Source: Haloimpatiens lingqiaonensis (GTDB lineage: Bacteria; Bacillota; Clostridia; Clostridiales; Clostridiaceae). Taken from it: a stretch of 41,128 nt of DNA. The DNA lies in contig NZ_CABDWS010000023.1 in the NCBI RefSeq assembly GCF_901447495.1, positions 1-41,128 on the forward strand. The letters run 5' to 3'. Every line of letters begins with the position of its first letter. Within the stretch, counting starts at the first letter, position 1. The position numbers and the translations under genes were made by a program. Positions 7,716 through 15,870 of the stretch are shown in pieces. The notes under the pieces were generated by a model that saw only the letters and a program-made list of their open reading frames with translations, was not told where the DNA came from and made no database searches.

Positions 7716-9140
7716 ATGATTTCATTCTTATTATCTATTGTGGCTTTAGTAGTAGGATATTTTATCTATAGTAAGGTAGTTGAAAAAGCTTTTGGAGCTG
7801 ACGAAAATATACAAACTCCAGCTGTAAGACTAGAAGATGGTGTGGATTTTGTTCCAATGCCTTCATGGAAAATTTTTCTTATACAATTTCTTAATATAGC
7901 AGGACTTGGACCTATATTTGGTGCTATATCTGGTGCATTATGGGGACCAGCAGCATTTTTATGGATAGTTCTTGGTTCAATTTTTGCTGGAGGAGTTCAT
8001 GATTATTTTTCAGGAATGTTGTCAGTAAGACATGATGGTGCAAGTATACCAGAAGTAGTAGGACACTATCTAGGTGGCGGATTTAAGAATTTCATGAGAG
8101 TTTTTTCAGTAATAGTGCTTGTACTTGTAGGTGTAGTATTTATAACAGGTCCAGCAGGATTACTTGCAGGATTGACACCAAAGTCTCTTGATAAAACTTT
8201 TTGGATATATGTTATTTTTGCATATTACATAATTGCTACATTAGTTCCAATTGATAAGGTTATAGGAAAAGTATATCCTATATTTGGTATAGTTCTTTTG
8301 ATAATGGCTATTGGAGTTAGTGCAGGTATAATATTTAAAGGATATCATATTCCAGAGATTGCTCTTACTAATATGCATCCAAAGGGACTTCCTATTTGGC
8401 CATTAATGTTTATAACCATAGCTTGTGGAGCTATTTCAGGATTCCACTCCACTCAGTCACCACTTATGGCTAGATGTATAACTAGTGAAAAACAAGGAAG
8501 ACAAATATTTTACGGTGCTATGATAGCAGAAGGAATTGTAGCTTTAATATGGGCTGCAGCAGCGATGGCTTTCTTTGGCGGCACAGCTGAATTAGGAAAA
8601 GCTATGGCAGAAAATGGTGGAGCACCTTATGTAGTTAACATAATATCTAATACTTTACTTGGAAAAGTAGGTGGAGTTCTTGCCATACTAGGAGTTGTTG
8701 CTTGTCCAGTTACTTCTGGAGATACAGCTTTCAGAAGTGCTAGATTGACAATAGCTGATGTAATTGGATATAAACAAGGACCTATAAAAAACAGATTAGC
8801 TATAAGTTTACCATTATTCATCATAGGATTTATATTAACAAAAATAAACTTCGATATAATATGGAGATATTTTGCATGGTCAAATCAAACTCTAGCCATG
8901 ATAGTGCTTTGGGCTTCAGCAATGTATCTTGCAATTAAAAACAAATTCCACTGGATAGCAACAGTTCCTGCTACATTTATGACAGCAGTTTCTATAACTT
9001 ATATATTAGTTGCACCAGAAGGATTCAAAATGGCTGCAAGTATTGCTTATCCAGTAGGAATAGCAGTAGCAGTAGCAGCACTAGCTATATTTTTAGTAGC
9101 TGCAAATAAAAAAGTTAAGAATAATAATGTACAAGCTTAA
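7716..9140 (+). CDS. cstA: CstA-family carbon-starvation/pyruvate transporter
   Basis: This 474-residue, strongly hydrophobic protein has about twelve membrane segments. CstA signatures include QFLNIAGLGPIFGAISGALWG near residues 50-70, GGVHDYFSGMLSVRHDGASIPE, and GFHSTQSPLMARCITSE followed by the segment with CPVTSGDTAFRSARL. CstA/BtsT proteins of E. coli are inducible H+-coupled pyruvate (and peptide) transporters of about 700 residues; this clostridial form is shorter and lacks most of the C-terminal extension. AAGGAGGAC precedes the ATG at good spacing. Position directly after a LytSR pair matches BtsSR-BtsT logic, so regulation by that system and transport of pyruvate are likely inferences. 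It follows its own spacer of about 100 bp. Confidence 0.87.
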   Translation: MISFLLSIVALVVGYFIYSKVVEKAFGADENIQTPAVRLEDGVDFVPMPSWKIFLIQFLNIAGLGPIFGAISGALWGPAAFLWIVLGSIFAGGVHDYFSGMLSVRHDGASIPEVVGHYLGGGFKNFMRVFSVIVLVLVGVVFITGPAGLLAGLTPKSLDKTFWIYVIFAYYIIATLVPIDKVIGKVYPIFGIVLLIMAIGVSAGIIFKGYHIPEIALTNMHPKGLPIWPLMFITIACGAISGFHSTQSPLMARCITSEKQGRQIFYGAMIAEGIVALIWAAAAMAFFGGTAELGKAMAENGGAPYVVNIISNTLLGKVGGVLAILGVVACPVTSGDTAFRSARLTIADVIGYKQGPIKNRLAISLPLFIIGFILTKINFDIIWRYFAWSNQTLAMIVLWASAMYLAIKNKFHWIATVPATFMTAVSITYILVAPEGFKMAASIAYPVGIAVAVAALAIFLVAANKKVKNNNVQA

Positions 9141-9230
9141 ATAAGTAAAAAGTAAAGAGTAAGAAGTAAGAGTTAAGGATAAAACTCAAGGAGTTTTTTA
9201 TAATTAACTTGTGGATAAGTAAGAAGTAAT
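9141..9230. repeat. AAGTAAGAAGTAAG / AAAACTCAAGGAGTTTT dispersed repeat, copy A
   Basis: A purine-rich AGTAAGAAGTAAGAG run is followed by GGATAAAACTCAAGGAGTTTTTTATAATTAA-type sequence containing a small hairpin (AAACTC/GAGTTT plus T tract). The same block occurs inverted at about 28711-28790, and a diverged piece lies near 15709-15740. It carries no ORF. Confidence 0.6.
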
Positions 9231-9277
9231 AGTTGTTGAATAATTAATTATTCGTATAAGTTGTATATAAAAAATAA

Positions 9278-9320
9278 AGGCTTTGGAAAGATATATACTT
9301 TTCAAAGCCTTCATTTTTTT
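9278..9320. terminator. Bidirectional terminator between cstA and deoD
   Basis: AAGGCTTTG and CAAAGCCTT form a 9-bp stem, extended by GAAAG/CTTTT. A T-run follows on the plus strand and a T-rich stretch follows on the minus strand, so it can end both convergent transcripts. Confidence 0.8.
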
Positions 9321-9322
9321 TA

Positions 9323-10024
9323 TTATTCAGCTAGTTCTAGCGCTATTTCCATCATTTTTGTGAAAGTTTTTTGACGTTCCTCTGCATTAGTCTCTTCACC
9401 TGTAATTATGTTATCGCTTACAGTTAATATAGAAAGAGTGTCTACTCCGTATTTAGCTCCAAGAGTGTAAAGTGCCGTACTTTCCATTTCTATAGCTAGT
9501 ACTCCATAATCAGACCACATTTTAAAGGAATTTGGAATATCATCGTAAAATAAATCACTAGTTAATATGTTTCCTACTGTAACTGGTATGCCCTTTTGTT
9601 CAGCTACGTCATAGGCTTTTTTTAGCAGTTTAAAGCTGGCAGCAGGTGCGAAATCCATTCCATTAAAACGTCTTCTATTTATACCTGAAGTTGTGCAGGA
9701 TGTCATAGCAAGGATAACGTCTCTAACTTTAATATTTTCTTGAATTGCACCGCAAGTGCCTACTCTTATTAATCTCTTAACTCCATAATCTTTGATAAGT
9801 TCATTTGCATATATAGATATGGATGGGACTCCCATTCCAGTTCCCTGAACAGATATTCTTTTGCCTTTATATGTACCAGTATATCCGTACATACCACGAA
9901 CCTCATTGTAGCAAATAACATCTTCTAAATAGGTATCTGCTATGTATTTAGCTCTTAGTGGATCTCCTGGTAGTAATATAGTTTCAGCAATTTGACCTTC
10001 TTTTGCACCTATATGTGTACTCAA
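9323..10024 (-). CDS. deoD: Purine-nucleoside phosphorylase, DeoD type
   Basis: This 233-residue hexameric-type PNP splits purine (deoxy)ribonucleosides with phosphate to base and (deoxy)ribose-1-phosphate in purine salvage. Motifs include the phosphate-site segment [20 protein letters not shown], the ribose-binding EMESTALY, and TVSDNI containing the catalytic Asp. Length is standard. The start is a TTG at 10022-10024, preceded by GGAGGAG; no nearer ATG gives the conserved [13 protein letters not shown]-terminus. It is monocistronic and convergent with cstA. Confidence 0.96.
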   Translation of the reverse strand: MSTHIGAKEGQIAETILLPGDPLRAKYIADTYLEDVICYNEVRGMYGYTGTYKGKRISVQGTGMGVPSISIYANELIKDYGVKRLIRVGTCGAIQENIKVRDVILAMTSCTTSGINRRRFNGMDFAPAASFKLLKKAYDVAEQKGIPVTVGNILTSDLFYDDIPNSFKMWSDYGVLAIEMESTALYTLGAKYGVDTLSILTVSDNIITGEETNAEERQKTFTKMMEIALELAE

Positions 10025-10197
10025 ATTATCTCCTCCAATGTATATAGATATTTTTTATGATAATGATAACATATTTTTAGACTATATAGGGATATTTTAT
10101 ATAATTTTTTAAAATAATTATTACATATATATCTATGAAATGGTAAAATTAAATATATAAATTCATATTTGATATAATAAGATCGAAGGGAGGGAAG

Positions 10198-10245
10198 CCG
10201 TTACGATAATTATATTTAAACTTTAAACCAAATATGTAACGGTGA
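10198..10245 (+). promoter_or_regulatory. Hairpin covering the edge of the hutD ribosome-binding site
   Basis: CCGTTAC (10198-10204) pairs perfectly with GTAACGG (10236-10242), with an inner ATATTT/AAATAT stem. The only SD-like sequence before the ATG (GGTGA, 10241-10245) overlaps the 3' arm. This could limit translation initiation. No known riboswitch core is visible. Confidence 0.45.
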
Positions 10246-10249
10246 ATTT

Positions 10250-10897
10250 ATGGATTATAAGCTGAAATTGGTAAAAAAGGAGCACCAAAAGACTTCTACT
10301 TGGTCGGGAGGTACTACGACAGAACTTTTTATATATCCAAAAGATGCTTCCTATGAAGATAGAAATTTTAAATGGAGATTAAGTTCTGCTACAGTGGAAC
10401 AGGAAGAATCAAATTTTACATATTTAGAAGGTGTAAATAGGTGGATCATGACTTTAGAGGGAGATATTAAACTTCAACATAAAGGTCATGGGGAAAGGGA
10501 ACTAAAAGCTTTTGAACCGTATAATTTTAGTGGGCAATGGGAAACTAAAAGTTTTGGCAAGGTAAGAGATTTCAATCTTATGTTAAAGGAAGATTGTAGT
10601 GGCGAAATTAGTAGTATTAATATTGCAATAGATATGTCTAGAGAACTGTACATGCATAAAGAAGAAATTAGAAAAGAAAATTTTTCTAAAGTAAGCTATG
10701 CACTATATTGTGTAAAGGGCAAAATTTTAGTTAGGACTTTTCATGATGAGGTTAGTTTAAATGAAGGGGATTTACTTCTTATAGATTGTGATTTAGTAAC
10801 AGAAGAACAGGAACAAAGTTCTAACCTTTATATAGATGTTCATAATAACGGTGATGAAGAGGTTATAGCAGTTACTTCAATAGTTTATCAACCTTGA
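10250..10897 (+). CDS. HutD/Ves-family cupin protein
   Basis: The 215-residue protein begins with a segment (KTSTWSGGTTTELFIYP) and RWRLSSATVE-like text (KWRLSSATVEQEESNF) that define the HutD/Ves family, followed by a beta-rich bicupin-type fold (GVNRWIMTLEGDI; KAFEPYNFSGQWET). HutD is associated with histidine utilisation and Ves with cold or stress responses, but neither biochemical role is settled. No hut genes are nearby. It stands alone, between deoD on the opposite strand and the first copy of the two-hairpin repeat. The ATG at 10250 follows a weak GGTGA SD that lies in a hairpin arm. Confidence 0.78.
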   Translation: MDYKLKLVKKEHQKTSTWSGGTTTELFIYPKDASYEDRNFKWRLSSATVEQEESNFTYLEGVNRWIMTLEGDIKLQHKGHGERELKAFEPYNFSGQWETKSFGKVRDFNLMLKEDCSGEISSINIAIDMSRELYMHKEEIRKENFSKVSYALYCVKGKILVRTFHDEVSLNEGDLLLIDCDLVTEEQEQSSNLYIDVHNNGDEEVIAVTSIVYQP

Positions 10898-10950
10898 TAA
10901 TTATAGTTTTATCTAGAATTTTCACTTAAACATGAGCAATTAGAGCAATT

Positions 10951-11087
10951 TTATCCGATGACTACCTGCCGTAACACTGCCACTTCTAACAAAGTGGGAG
11001 ATAACGGCAGCTACGTCCCTGGATAACGATCTCTAACCTTCAGTTGGAGTAAAAACTCCATCTGAAGCTAAGAGCTCTGTTTATAGA
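10951..11087 (+). repeat. Two-hairpin dispersed repeat, copy 1
   Basis: About 135 bp with two strong inverted repeats. Hairpin I has nested arms TGCCGT/ACGGCA and CCACTT/AAGTGG, and is framed by TTATCC...GGATAA. Hairpin II pairs TCTAACCTTCAGTTGGAGT with the downstream ACTCCATCTGAAGCTAAGA around a four-base loop. It is near-identical to copies at 15507-15643, 28369-28504 (inverted) and 34236-34372. This copy has one G for C change in the inner stem of hairpin I compared with copy 4. It lies upstream of rubrerythrin; the remaining spacer to 11210 is AT-rich with a TATAAT at 11160-11165. Confidence 0.9.
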
Positions 11088-11210
11088 TGTTTTTTAATAA
11101 AATATATAATAATTGTTTATTCATAATGATTATTTGTTACGAAAATTTAGTTTTTATGTTATAATATATAATCATATGTAATAAAAAATAATTTATAGGA
11201 GGGTTTAAAT

Positions 11211-11798
11211 ATGAAATCATTAAAAGGAACTAAAACAGCAGAAAATTTACTTAAGGCATTTGCAGGGGAATCACAAGCTAGAAACAGATATACTTATTAT
11301 TCAAGTACAGCTAAGAAACAAGGATATGTGCAAATAGCTAATATATTTTTGGAAACTGCAGAAAATGAAAAAGAGCACGCAAAGAGATTTTACAAATTCT
11401 TACTTAATGATTTGCAAGGAGAAGGTATTGAAATTAATGCTACTTATCCTGTATCTTTATATGGGGATACTAAAGATAATTTAAAGGCAGCAGCTTCTGG
11501 AGAAAATGAGGAATGGTCAGAATTGTATCCTGAATTTGCTAAAGTAGCAAGAGAAGAAGGATTTGAAGAAATAGCAGTAGCTTTTGAAAGAATTGCTGAA
11601 GTAGAGAAGCATCATGAAGCTAGATATAATAAATTAGTAGAAAACATAGAAAAAGACATGGTATTTAAGAAAGATAAGGTACAACTTTGGAAATGCAATA
11701 ACTGTGGATACATATTTGAAGGAGAAGAAGCTCCAGAGGTATGTCCTGCATGTATTCATCCAAAGGCTTATTTCGAAGTACTTTGTGAAAACTACTAG
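11211..11798 (+). CDS. rbr: Rubrerythrin
   Basis: This 195-residue non-haem iron peroxidase protects anaerobes by reducing hydrogen peroxide. The N-terminal four-helix ferritin-like domain carries the di-iron ligands E20, E53 and H56 ([10 protein letters not shown]) and the second ExxH-type segment [10 protein letters not shown]. The C-terminal rubredoxin-like domain carries two Cys pairs, CNNC and CPAC, for a single Fe. Length and domain order are typical. GGAGGG precedes the ATG. It is monocistronic, with its own terminator. PerR control is common for this gene in clostridia, but I could not identify a clear PerR box. Confidence 0.96.
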   Translation: MKSLKGTKTAENLLKAFAGESQARNRYTYYSSTAKKQGYVQIANIFLETAENEKEHAKRFYKFLLNDLQGEGIEINATYPVSLYGDTKDNLKAAASGENEEWSELYPEFAKVAREEGFEEIAVAFERIAEVEKHHEARYNKLVENIEKDMVFKKDKVQLWKCNNCGYIFEGEEAPEVCPACIHPKAYFEVLCENY

Positions 11799-11810
11799 GA
11801 TATTAAAATA

Positions 11811-11850
11811 AAAACCTCTCTGGTTCATTATTTGGACTGGAGAGGTTTTG
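11811..11850 (+). terminator. Terminator after rubrerythrin
   Basis: AAAACCTCTC and GAGAGGTTTT flank a 20-base loop that itself can pair slightly; the 3' arm ends in a short T-run. Confidence 0.8.
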
Positions 11851-12021
11851 TAATAATTAATTCATTGTTTTAAAATAATAAAATATTACTTGCAAAAGTA
11901 TTTTCATAATAGTACAATAATATTGTAAGTTAAATAAAAAATGGATGTAAACTTAATATTATAAATTCATGTATAAATTAGTAAATGTATTTATAATATT
12001 TTAAATTAAAATTGAATAGAT

Positions 12022-12186
12022 ACTTTTAAGGTGTTTCTTTAAAAGAAATGAAAAGGGAAAGTGGTGAAAGTCCACTACAGCCCCCGCTACTGTAAGGAGG
12101 ATGAAACCTTGTAACTCACTGAAGCAAGTGCTTTGGGAAGAGAAGGGAGTAAAATGATTCTAAGTCAGGATACCTGCCTTTAAAGT
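12022..12186 (+). ncRNA. Cobalamin (B12) riboswitch aptamer
   Basis: P1 arms ACTTTTAAGG (12022-12031) and CCTTTAAAGT (12177-12186) close the domain. Inside are the conserved core GCCCCCGCTACTGTAA and the B12 box AAGTCAGGATACCTGCC. It lies upstream of the ABC importer operon, so corrinoid binding is expected to reduce expression of the importer. The stretch from 11851 to the aptamer is AT-rich with no gene. Confidence 0.95.
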
Positions 12187-12250
12187 TATGTTTTAATCTT
12201 TCGGAGGGAGAGATTTCTTAGAGTTTATTGTATGAATAATATTGTTTTTT

Positions 12251-12276
12251 ACGCCTTCCATAAAGGCGTTTTTTTA
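12251..12276 (+). terminator. First terminator downstream of the B12 riboswitch
   Basis: CGCCTT/AAGGCG stem with a CCAT-type loop and seven T residues. It is the likely expression platform of the riboswitch. Confidence 0.8.
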
Positions 12277-12299
12277 TGCCCATACATTAACCACATCTT

Positions 12300-12336
12300 T
12301 GAAACAAGCCTCTCTTATGAGGCTTGTTTCTATTTT
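12300..12336 (+). terminator. Second terminator downstream of the B12 riboswitch
   Basis: AAACAAGCCTC and GAGGCTTGTTT form an 11-bp stem followed by CTATTTTT. Two terminators in series before the first gene suggest tight shut-off. The remaining 230 bp to the next ATG holds only a 43-codon frame without SD. Confidence 0.8.
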
Positions 12337-12567
12337 TCAAAAAATATCTTATAAAAACAAAATCAATATATTTAGAAGATTATTTAGTAAATGTTGTGCA
12401 ATATTAAACGTCAGGTATCTGTAATTAGGTTGCCTTAGGTATTTATATGCAATTTTTACAATTCATGAAGATAGCATTAAATGAAGTAAAACAATTATTA
12501 GAATACAATTTGTTTATTAGGGTAGAGAATTTATATAAGGGGAATTCAAAAAAAGGGGAGATTAATA

Positions 12568-13659
12568 ATGAAGAGTAAACAAATATTTGCACTAGCAATG
12601 GTCATATCTATGGCATTAACTGGATGTGGAGCAAAGTCAAAAGGAAAAATGGATACTAAAAACAAATCCGCTATGTTTCAAGGCATGAAGAGTGAAATGA
12701 AGGGAAAAGACTCGGGTTCCATGGGAGATATGAAGGATAAAGGTATGGGTTCCATGGGTAAATTAACCATGTCAGAAGGTAAGGGTTATCCAGTTACCAT
12801 AAAGGATGTAATGGGAAATGAAGTTACTCTAAAAGAAAAACCAAAAAAAATAGCAGCAACCTCAGGAACATTTTTAGGACTTTTATATGCAGTAGGAGGA
12901 GAGTCTATTTGTACTGCTGATTTATCTGGAGGAAGTCCAGCGCCAAAGGGCACAGAAAAACTTCCTAAAATAGGACAAGTTTATAATCCAGATGTGGAAA
13001 AATTAATATCTCTTAAGCCGGATTTAGTAATTGCTCAATTTGGTCTTCAAAACAAATTAGTACCTGCCTTAAAACAGAGTAATATACCAGTTTTAGCTTT
13101 AAATATGAGAACCTATGATGATGTAATAGAAAATTTAAAAGTTGTAGGAAGAATAGCTGGTCATGAAGATAAAGCTGAAGATATTATAGCTAAAATGACT
13201 AAAGATAGAAAGGATATAGAAGATAAACTTCCAGAAAAATCAAAAAAAGTAGTTATTTTATATGCTACTTCTAAAGATATATCAGTAAAGCTTGAAAATA
13301 GTATAGCTGGTAATGTGGCAAAAATATTGAAATTAAACAATATAGCTGCAGGGAAAAAAGGAGAAGGAATGGGAGGAGAATCTATTCCATTTAGTATAGA
13401 AGAAATTGTAAAAGAAGATCCAGATGTTATATTGGTAACTAGTATGGTGAAATCTGATAAAAATGCAAAAGAAGTAATAGAAAAGCAGCTTGGAAAGGAT
13501 CCTGTATGGAAGAATTTAAAAGCAGTTAAAAATAATAAAATAGTATATCTACCACAAAGATACTTTTTATACAATGCAGGAGATAAATTTGTAGATGCAA
13601 TAGAATTTATGGCTAAAGGCGTATATCCAGAAATATACGGTGAGTTAAATGATAAATAA
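12568..13659 (+). CDS. btuF: ABC-importer substrate-binding lipoprotein, probably for corrinoids (BtuF-like)
   Basis: The 363-residue protein has a lipoprotein signal with LTGC (Cys20), so it is anchored on the outer face of the membrane. A Met/Lys/Gly/Ser-rich linker (about residues 28-75, about nine Met) precedes the type III periplasmic-binding domain, recognisable by KKIAATSGTFLGLLYAVGG, YNPDVEKLISLKPDLVIAQ and EEIVKEDPDVILVTS. This fold binds siderophores, haem or cobalamin. The upstream B12 riboswitch makes a corrinoid or its cobalt-containing precursor the likely ligand. AAAGGGGAG precedes the ATG. The permease ATG overlaps its last codons, so the two are translationally coupled. Confidence 0.78.
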   Translation: MKSKQIFALAMVISMALTGCGAKSKGKMDTKNKSAMFQGMKSEMKGKDSGSMGDMKDKGMGSMGKLTMSEGKGYPVTIKDVMGNEVTLKEKPKKIAATSGTFLGLLYAVGGESICTADLSGGSPAPKGTEKLPKIGQVYNPDVEKLISLKPDLVIAQFGLQNKLVPALKQSNIPVLALNMRTYDDVIENLKVVGRIAGHEDKAEDIIAKMTKDRKDIEDKLPEKSKKVVILYATSKDISVKLENSIAGNVAKILKLNNIAAGKKGEGMGGESIPFSIEEIVKEDPDVILVTSMVKSDKNAKEVIEKQLGKDPVWKNLKAVKNNKIVYLPQRYFLYNAGDKFVDAIEFMAKGVYPEIYGELNDK

Positions 13660-14662
13660 TATAAAAAACTGTAAAAAAAGTAATAGGAATTTTTACAAAA
13701 TAACTGTGATAATAGTATTTATTATATTAGCTATAAGTGCATTTTTTATAAGTAATGTGTATGGTAGTATGGAAATATCTATAAAAGATATATTTACCAT
13801 ATTAAAACACCCCAATAATTTAACTCCACAAGGCCTTGTTATATGGAATGTTAGAATTCCGAGAACTATTGTAGGAGTGTTGGTTGGAATTAACTTGGCC
13901 CTTTCTGGGGCAATGCTGCAGGGGGTAATGAGGAATCCCCTAGCAGACCCTGGAATAATAGGCATATCCTCAGGAGCTGGTCTTGCAGGCATGATTATAC
14001 TAATAATTTTTCCTCAATATCAATATTTAGTACCACCAGTTGCATTTGTAGGTGCCATGGGTGCAGCTATGATGATATATATACTTGCCTGGAAAGGTGG
14101 AATACAACCTATGAGAGTTGTATTGGCTGGAGTAGCAGTTTCAGCCATATTAGGTGCAGGCATATCTGCGCTTATGGTGTTTTTTAGCGACAGAGTGCAT
14201 GGAGCTATAATGTTCATGAATGGAGGATTATCTGCAAGAAGTTGGCCTCAAGTATATACTATTTTGCCTTATACTATGGTAGGCTTAGTGCTTGCTATTA
14301 TTATGTCCGAAAGGCTAAACATATTGGTATTAGGCGATGATACTGCAAGAGGATTGGGCCTAAATGTAGAATTAGTCAGATTAGAAATAACGGCTATAGC
14401 AGCTATGTTAGCAGCTAGTGCAGTGTCTGTAGTTGGACTTTTAGGATTTGTAGGGCTTATAATACCTCATACCACTAGGCTTATAATAGGTAGTGATTAC
14501 AAATATTTGCTTCCAGGTTCAGCGTTTTTAGGTGCAGCTGTAGTTGTGTTTTGTGATACTTTTGGAAGAACTATTTTTGCACCGGTGGAAATACCTGTAG
14601 GTATAATAATGGCACTTTTAGGAGCACCATTCTTTTTATATTTACTTAGAAAACAGTCGTAG
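13649..14662 (+). CDS. btuC: FecCD/BtuC-family ABC permease
   Basis: This 337-residue integral membrane protein has about ten helices. FecCD signatures include NVRIPRTIVGVLVGINLALSG, GVMRNPLADPGIIGISSGAG and GLLGFVGLIIPHTTRLIIG. The last motif forms the coupling helix to the ATPase. Its ATG overlaps the end of the binding-protein gene by 11 bp. With the upstream riboswitch and downstream ATPase it makes a complete type II importer; the FecD/BtuC distinction cannot be made from sequence alone. Confidence 0.85.
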   Translation: MINNIKNCKKSNRNFYKITVIIVFIILAISAFFISNVYGSMEISIKDIFTILKHPNNLTPQGLVIWNVRIPRTIVGVLVGINLALSGAMLQGVMRNPLADPGIIGISSGAGLAGMIILIIFPQYQYLVPPVAFVGAMGAAMMIYILAWKGGIQPMRVVLAGVAVSAILGAGISALMVFFSDRVHGAIMFMNGGLSARSWPQVYTILPYTMVGLVLAIIMSERLNILVLGDDTARGLGLNVELVRLEITAIAAMLAASAVSVVGLLGFVGLIIPHTTRLIIGSDYKYLLPGSAFLGAAVVVFCDTFGRTIFAPVEIPVGIIMALLGAPFFLYLLRKQS

Positions 14663-14690
14663 AAATATAAAATATTATTATGGGTGATAA

Positions 14691-15488
14691 ATGGGTGATA
14701 AAATGGATATTTTAACTGTAGAAAACATAAGGGTTAATTATGGTGAAAAGGAAGTATTAAAAGGAATAAATTTAAACATAGAACAGGGGAAAATAGTATC
14801 CATAATAGGACCTAATGGGTGTGGAAAGACTACGCTGCTTAGGGTTATGAGTAGAAATTTAAAGCCAAAGGCGGGAAATGTTTTATTAAATGGTGAGAAT
14901 ATATATAAATTAAAATCTAAGACCTTGGCAAAGAATATGGCTATTTTATCTCAGAATAATGGATGTCCTGAGGATATTTGTATAAGAGATTTAGTTGCCT
15001 ATGGAAGACATGCTCATAAAAAGATTTTTTCAGGATTTACAGATGAAGATGAAGGAATAATAGATTGGGCTATAAAAAGAACAGGACTTGATAATATAAA
15101 AGATAGAAAAGTAGCTACACTGTCAGGGGGAGAAAGGCAAAGAGCATGGATAGCTATGGCTATAGCTCAAAAACCAAAGATTCTTCTTTTAGATGAGCCC
15201 ACTACTTATTTAGACATAAGTCACCAATTAGAACTTTTAGATCTTATTAAAAGTTTAAATGAAGAGGAAAAAATAACAATAGTCATGGTACTTCATGATA
15301 TAAATGAGGCAGCTAAATACTCTCACGAACTTATTGTTATTAAAAATGGAGAGTTGCATTGTAAGGGAACTCCTTATGATATTATAAATGATGAAATGCT
15401 TAAACAGGTATTTAGAGTAGAAGCTGAGATAAATGAAGATATTAACACTAAAAAGCCAGTTATATATCCAATAAGGGTTTTTAGTTAA
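14691..15488 (+). CDS. btuD: ABC importer ATPase, FecE/BtuD type
   Basis: A 265-residue ATPase with Walker A GPNGCGKTT (about 40-48), Q-loop LSQNNG, signature LSGGERQRAWIAMA and Walker B ILLLDEPTTYLD, then the H-loop LHDINEA. The start is ambiguous: GGGTGATAAATGGGTGATAAAATGG contains two tandem SD-ATG units, giving starts at 14691 or 14703; the second has slightly better spacing and yields MDILTVENI, the usual N-terminus. It powers the permease encoded just upstream (28-bp gap). Confidence 0.88.
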   Translation: MGDKMDILTVENIRVNYGEKEVLKGINLNIEQGKIVSIIGPNGCGKTTLLRVMSRNLKPKAGNVLLNGENIYKLKSKTLAKNMAILSQNNGCPEDICIRDLVAYGRHAHKKIFSGFTDEDEGIIDWAIKRTGLDNIKDRKVATLSGGERQRAWIAMAIAQKPKILLLDEPTTYLDISHQLELLDLIKSLNEEEKITIVMVLHDINEAAKYSHELIVIKNGELHCKGTPYDIINDEMLKQVFRVEAEINEDINTKKPVIYPIRVFS

Positions 15489-15506
15489 ATAATTTAATTT
15501 TCGCAT

Positions 15507-15643
15507 TTATCCAGAGACTTACCTGCCGTAACACTCCCACTTCTAACAAAGTAGGAGATAACGGCAGCTACGTCCCTGGATAACGATCTCTAACCTTCAG
15601 TTGGAGTAAAAAACTCCATCTGAAGCTAAGAGCTCTGTTTATA
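15507..15643 (+). repeat. Two-hairpin dispersed repeat, copy 2
   Basis: Same element as at 10951, same orientation, with a few differences: TTATCCAGAGACTTACC at the left end, AAAGTAGGAG in the inner stem of hairpin I (one stem change) and one extra A in the loop of hairpin II. It starts 18 bp after the btuD-like stop. Confidence 0.9.
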
Positions 15644-15767
15644 AAGTAAAAATTTAAAAATTAGAATTAATGACTATCTGGAGTTGAAATTTGAGAATTG
15701 ATAATGAATGATAAAACTCCTTTAAAGAAGTTTTTGAAAATATGAATTTTAGCTTGACGTAATTATT

Positions 15768-15811
15768 AAAAAATCAGCTACAGGAAATCATATATCTGTA
15801 GCTGATTTTTA
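15768..15811 (+). terminator. Terminator between the importer genes and cobN
   Basis: AAATCAGCTACAG and CTGTAGCTGATTT make a 13-bp perfect stem around about 12 bases, followed by T residues. It lies about 60 bp before cobN, so cobN needs read-through or its own promoter. No second B12 riboswitch is visible in this spacer. Confidence 0.8.
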
Positions 15812-15870
15812 CTTTAATCAAGAAGTAATTAGTGTTATTTTATAAATTTGTATAGAAAGAGGGGATGAAT

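Noticed and set aside
11101-11165. Possible PerR/Fur box (CATAATGATTATTTG) before rubrerythrin
   Set aside because: Only half of a palindrome matches; too weak in AT-rich DNA.
12242-12424. 60-codon open frame after the B12 riboswitch
   Set aside because: It spans both terminators of the expression platform and has no SD sequence; the terminator explanation is stronger.
12447-12575. 43-codon frame (starting MQFLQFMKIALNEV) ending inside the binding-protein gene
   Set aside because: No SD and overlap with the start of the next gene; kept only as a possible remnant.
13161-13574. 137-codon open frame antisense to the binding-protein gene
   Set aside because: Low-complexity Ser/Phe/Ile-rich translation typical of the antisense strand of an AT-rich gene.
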